Shown in pieces: positions 63,091 to 64,000 of a DNA stretch of 64,000 nucleotides. Below the pieces are notes generated by a model. That model was not told the DNA's origin. It did no database searches and saw only the letters and a program-made list of their open reading frames with translations. The position numbers and the translations under genes are program-made. Within the stretch, counting starts at the first letter, position 1. Every line of letters starts with the position of its first letter. Source of the DNA: Closterium sp. NIES-65 (Eukaryota; Streptophyta; Zygnematophyceae; Desmidiales; Closteriaceae); contig CANXME010002097.1 in the NCBI GenBank assembly GCA_948144175.1, positions 310,001-374,000 on the forward strand, given 5' to 3'.

Positions 63091-64000
63091 TGATGGAGAT
63101 GCCTGCAGTGTTGAACTTAGGGGCAGTGAGTAATAAAATTAACCAACGGAGCTCCTGAGCGGCTATGGCACCCGTGTAGATCTCATGCCCAGCATTAGAA
63201 GAGGCGACAGACGACACACGTATCGACCTCCACGGGAGAGCAACTGAGCGAAGGCTGAAACAGTAGCCCTGGGTATACTTGAGAGTCTAGTATACTTGTA
63301 GATCTCATCCGCCCATGACGAGCCACTATGCTTGGTAAGTCACACTAGTCGGCTCCCCTCCAAGTATAAGTCGGATGCCTGATGTGCTCGCCACGTAGTT
63401 TGTCATCCTCTTAGCTACCGTCCAGTGGACAAGACGGTGTTTCCCAATCACAACAAAGCGAGCAAGGATGCTTTGAGGAAAGGCAAGTTTTGGGCAAGCA
63501 TAAGTCATAAGTACATGAGGCAACCCACAAGCTCTGCATACGGACCACTAGGCTGAGCTGGCTCGTAGGGAACAGGAGCAATGAGACTGTGGTCGACGAC
63601 AAGAGGAGTGGGTTGACTTGAGGAAACTGAAGGCCGAACCGCTGAATGACTTTTTGCACCATGTGTGACTGAATCCGACTGATAGTGTGCGTGCTCTGAC
63701 CTTGGTGATTTGCAAGCCTAGACAGCTACGCAGCTCACCAAGGATAGTATACTGGTGTCTCTTTGCAGATTTGCTTTCTCAAAAGCCAGACCGACCTTGA
63801 CTACAGTAGCAAAGACCAAGACGTCAACGTAAACAAGGATGAAGGAAGGAGTGGACCCATAATGAACGAACAGAAATGGGTCGGATGGAGAAGGGTGGAA
63901 CCCAAGGGAAGCAAGAATGATATGCAGAGTGCCGTGCCACTCACGAGATGCTCGACGCAGACCGTAGACTGGTCATTTCAAGTTATACTAGGCCCGAAGC

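Larger units (their letters stand above)
62634..64000 (-). mobile_element. Decayed copia element 4, 3' part
   Basis: A short LTR-like end at 62634-62713 (minus strand TGTCAAATTGTA ... GGGCCTCA, 80 bp) is followed on the minus strand by RNase H and RT remnants. From 63990 down these are VYGLRRASREWH, ILVYVDVLVFA (YVDD mutated to YVDV), HGAKS-like text after SDSVTH, AELVGCLMYLM and then RNase H text. Stops and shifts are frequent. The 5' part lies outside the window. The family differs from elements 1-3. Confidence 0.8.

Overview
The window is nuclear DNA of a green-lineage eukaryote, most likely a streptophyte (a streptophyte alga or an early land plant). Support comes from an intron-bearing WRKY transcription factor, two GT61 glycosyltransferase / PC-esterase (TBL-type) proteins, a nuclear COX11 with a presequence-like N terminus, a chromodomain Ty3/gypsy element and several Ty1/copia elements. 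Exons are GC-rich, introns are full of minisatellites, and no bacterial features were seen. I cannot name the species.

Layout. 350-6384: a copia element (minus strand) that has lost RT and RNase H. 6939-7460: a PIF/Harbinger-like MITE. 8278-12156 (+): gene A, a three-exon gene fusing a GT61 glycosyltransferase to a PC-esterase. 12276-26525: a chromovirus (minus strand) that carries two later insertions, a 1.3-kb non-autonomous LTR element (13208-14514) and a full-length copia (15774-23144, plus strand). 27217-34313 (+): gene B, a four-exon paralogue of gene A. Without the nested retroelements A and B would lie about 0.8 kb apart, so they are a tandem pair. 34556-40135 (-): COX11 in seven exons, convergent with B. 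41625-48017 (-): a WRKY gene with a WHKYGQK core, an insert of about 155 residues inside its zinc finger and a CAG run of about 190 units. 48018-53922: intergenic. 53928-60473 (-): a recently inserted but defective copia. 60474-62633: unclassified repeats. 62634 to the window end: a decayed copia.

How the genes work. A and B look like Golgi type II membrane proteins that could both glycosylate and O-acylate a cell-wall polysaccharide. COX11 delivers copper to the CuB site of cytochrome c oxidase. WRKY is a DNA-binding regulator. Nothing shows that these loci act together.

The most unusual signals are the GT61-PC-esterase fusion and a recurring pattern in three unrelated genes. Exon edges, with their splice donor or acceptor, have been tandemly duplicated into the adjoining intron. 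In places they were amplified into minisatellites: a 28-bp unit from a COX11 donor and a 63-bp unit from a GT61 exon joined to a palindrome.

Exon boundaries were derived by hand from GT/AG sites, phase and paralogue alignment. They have not been checked against transcripts.
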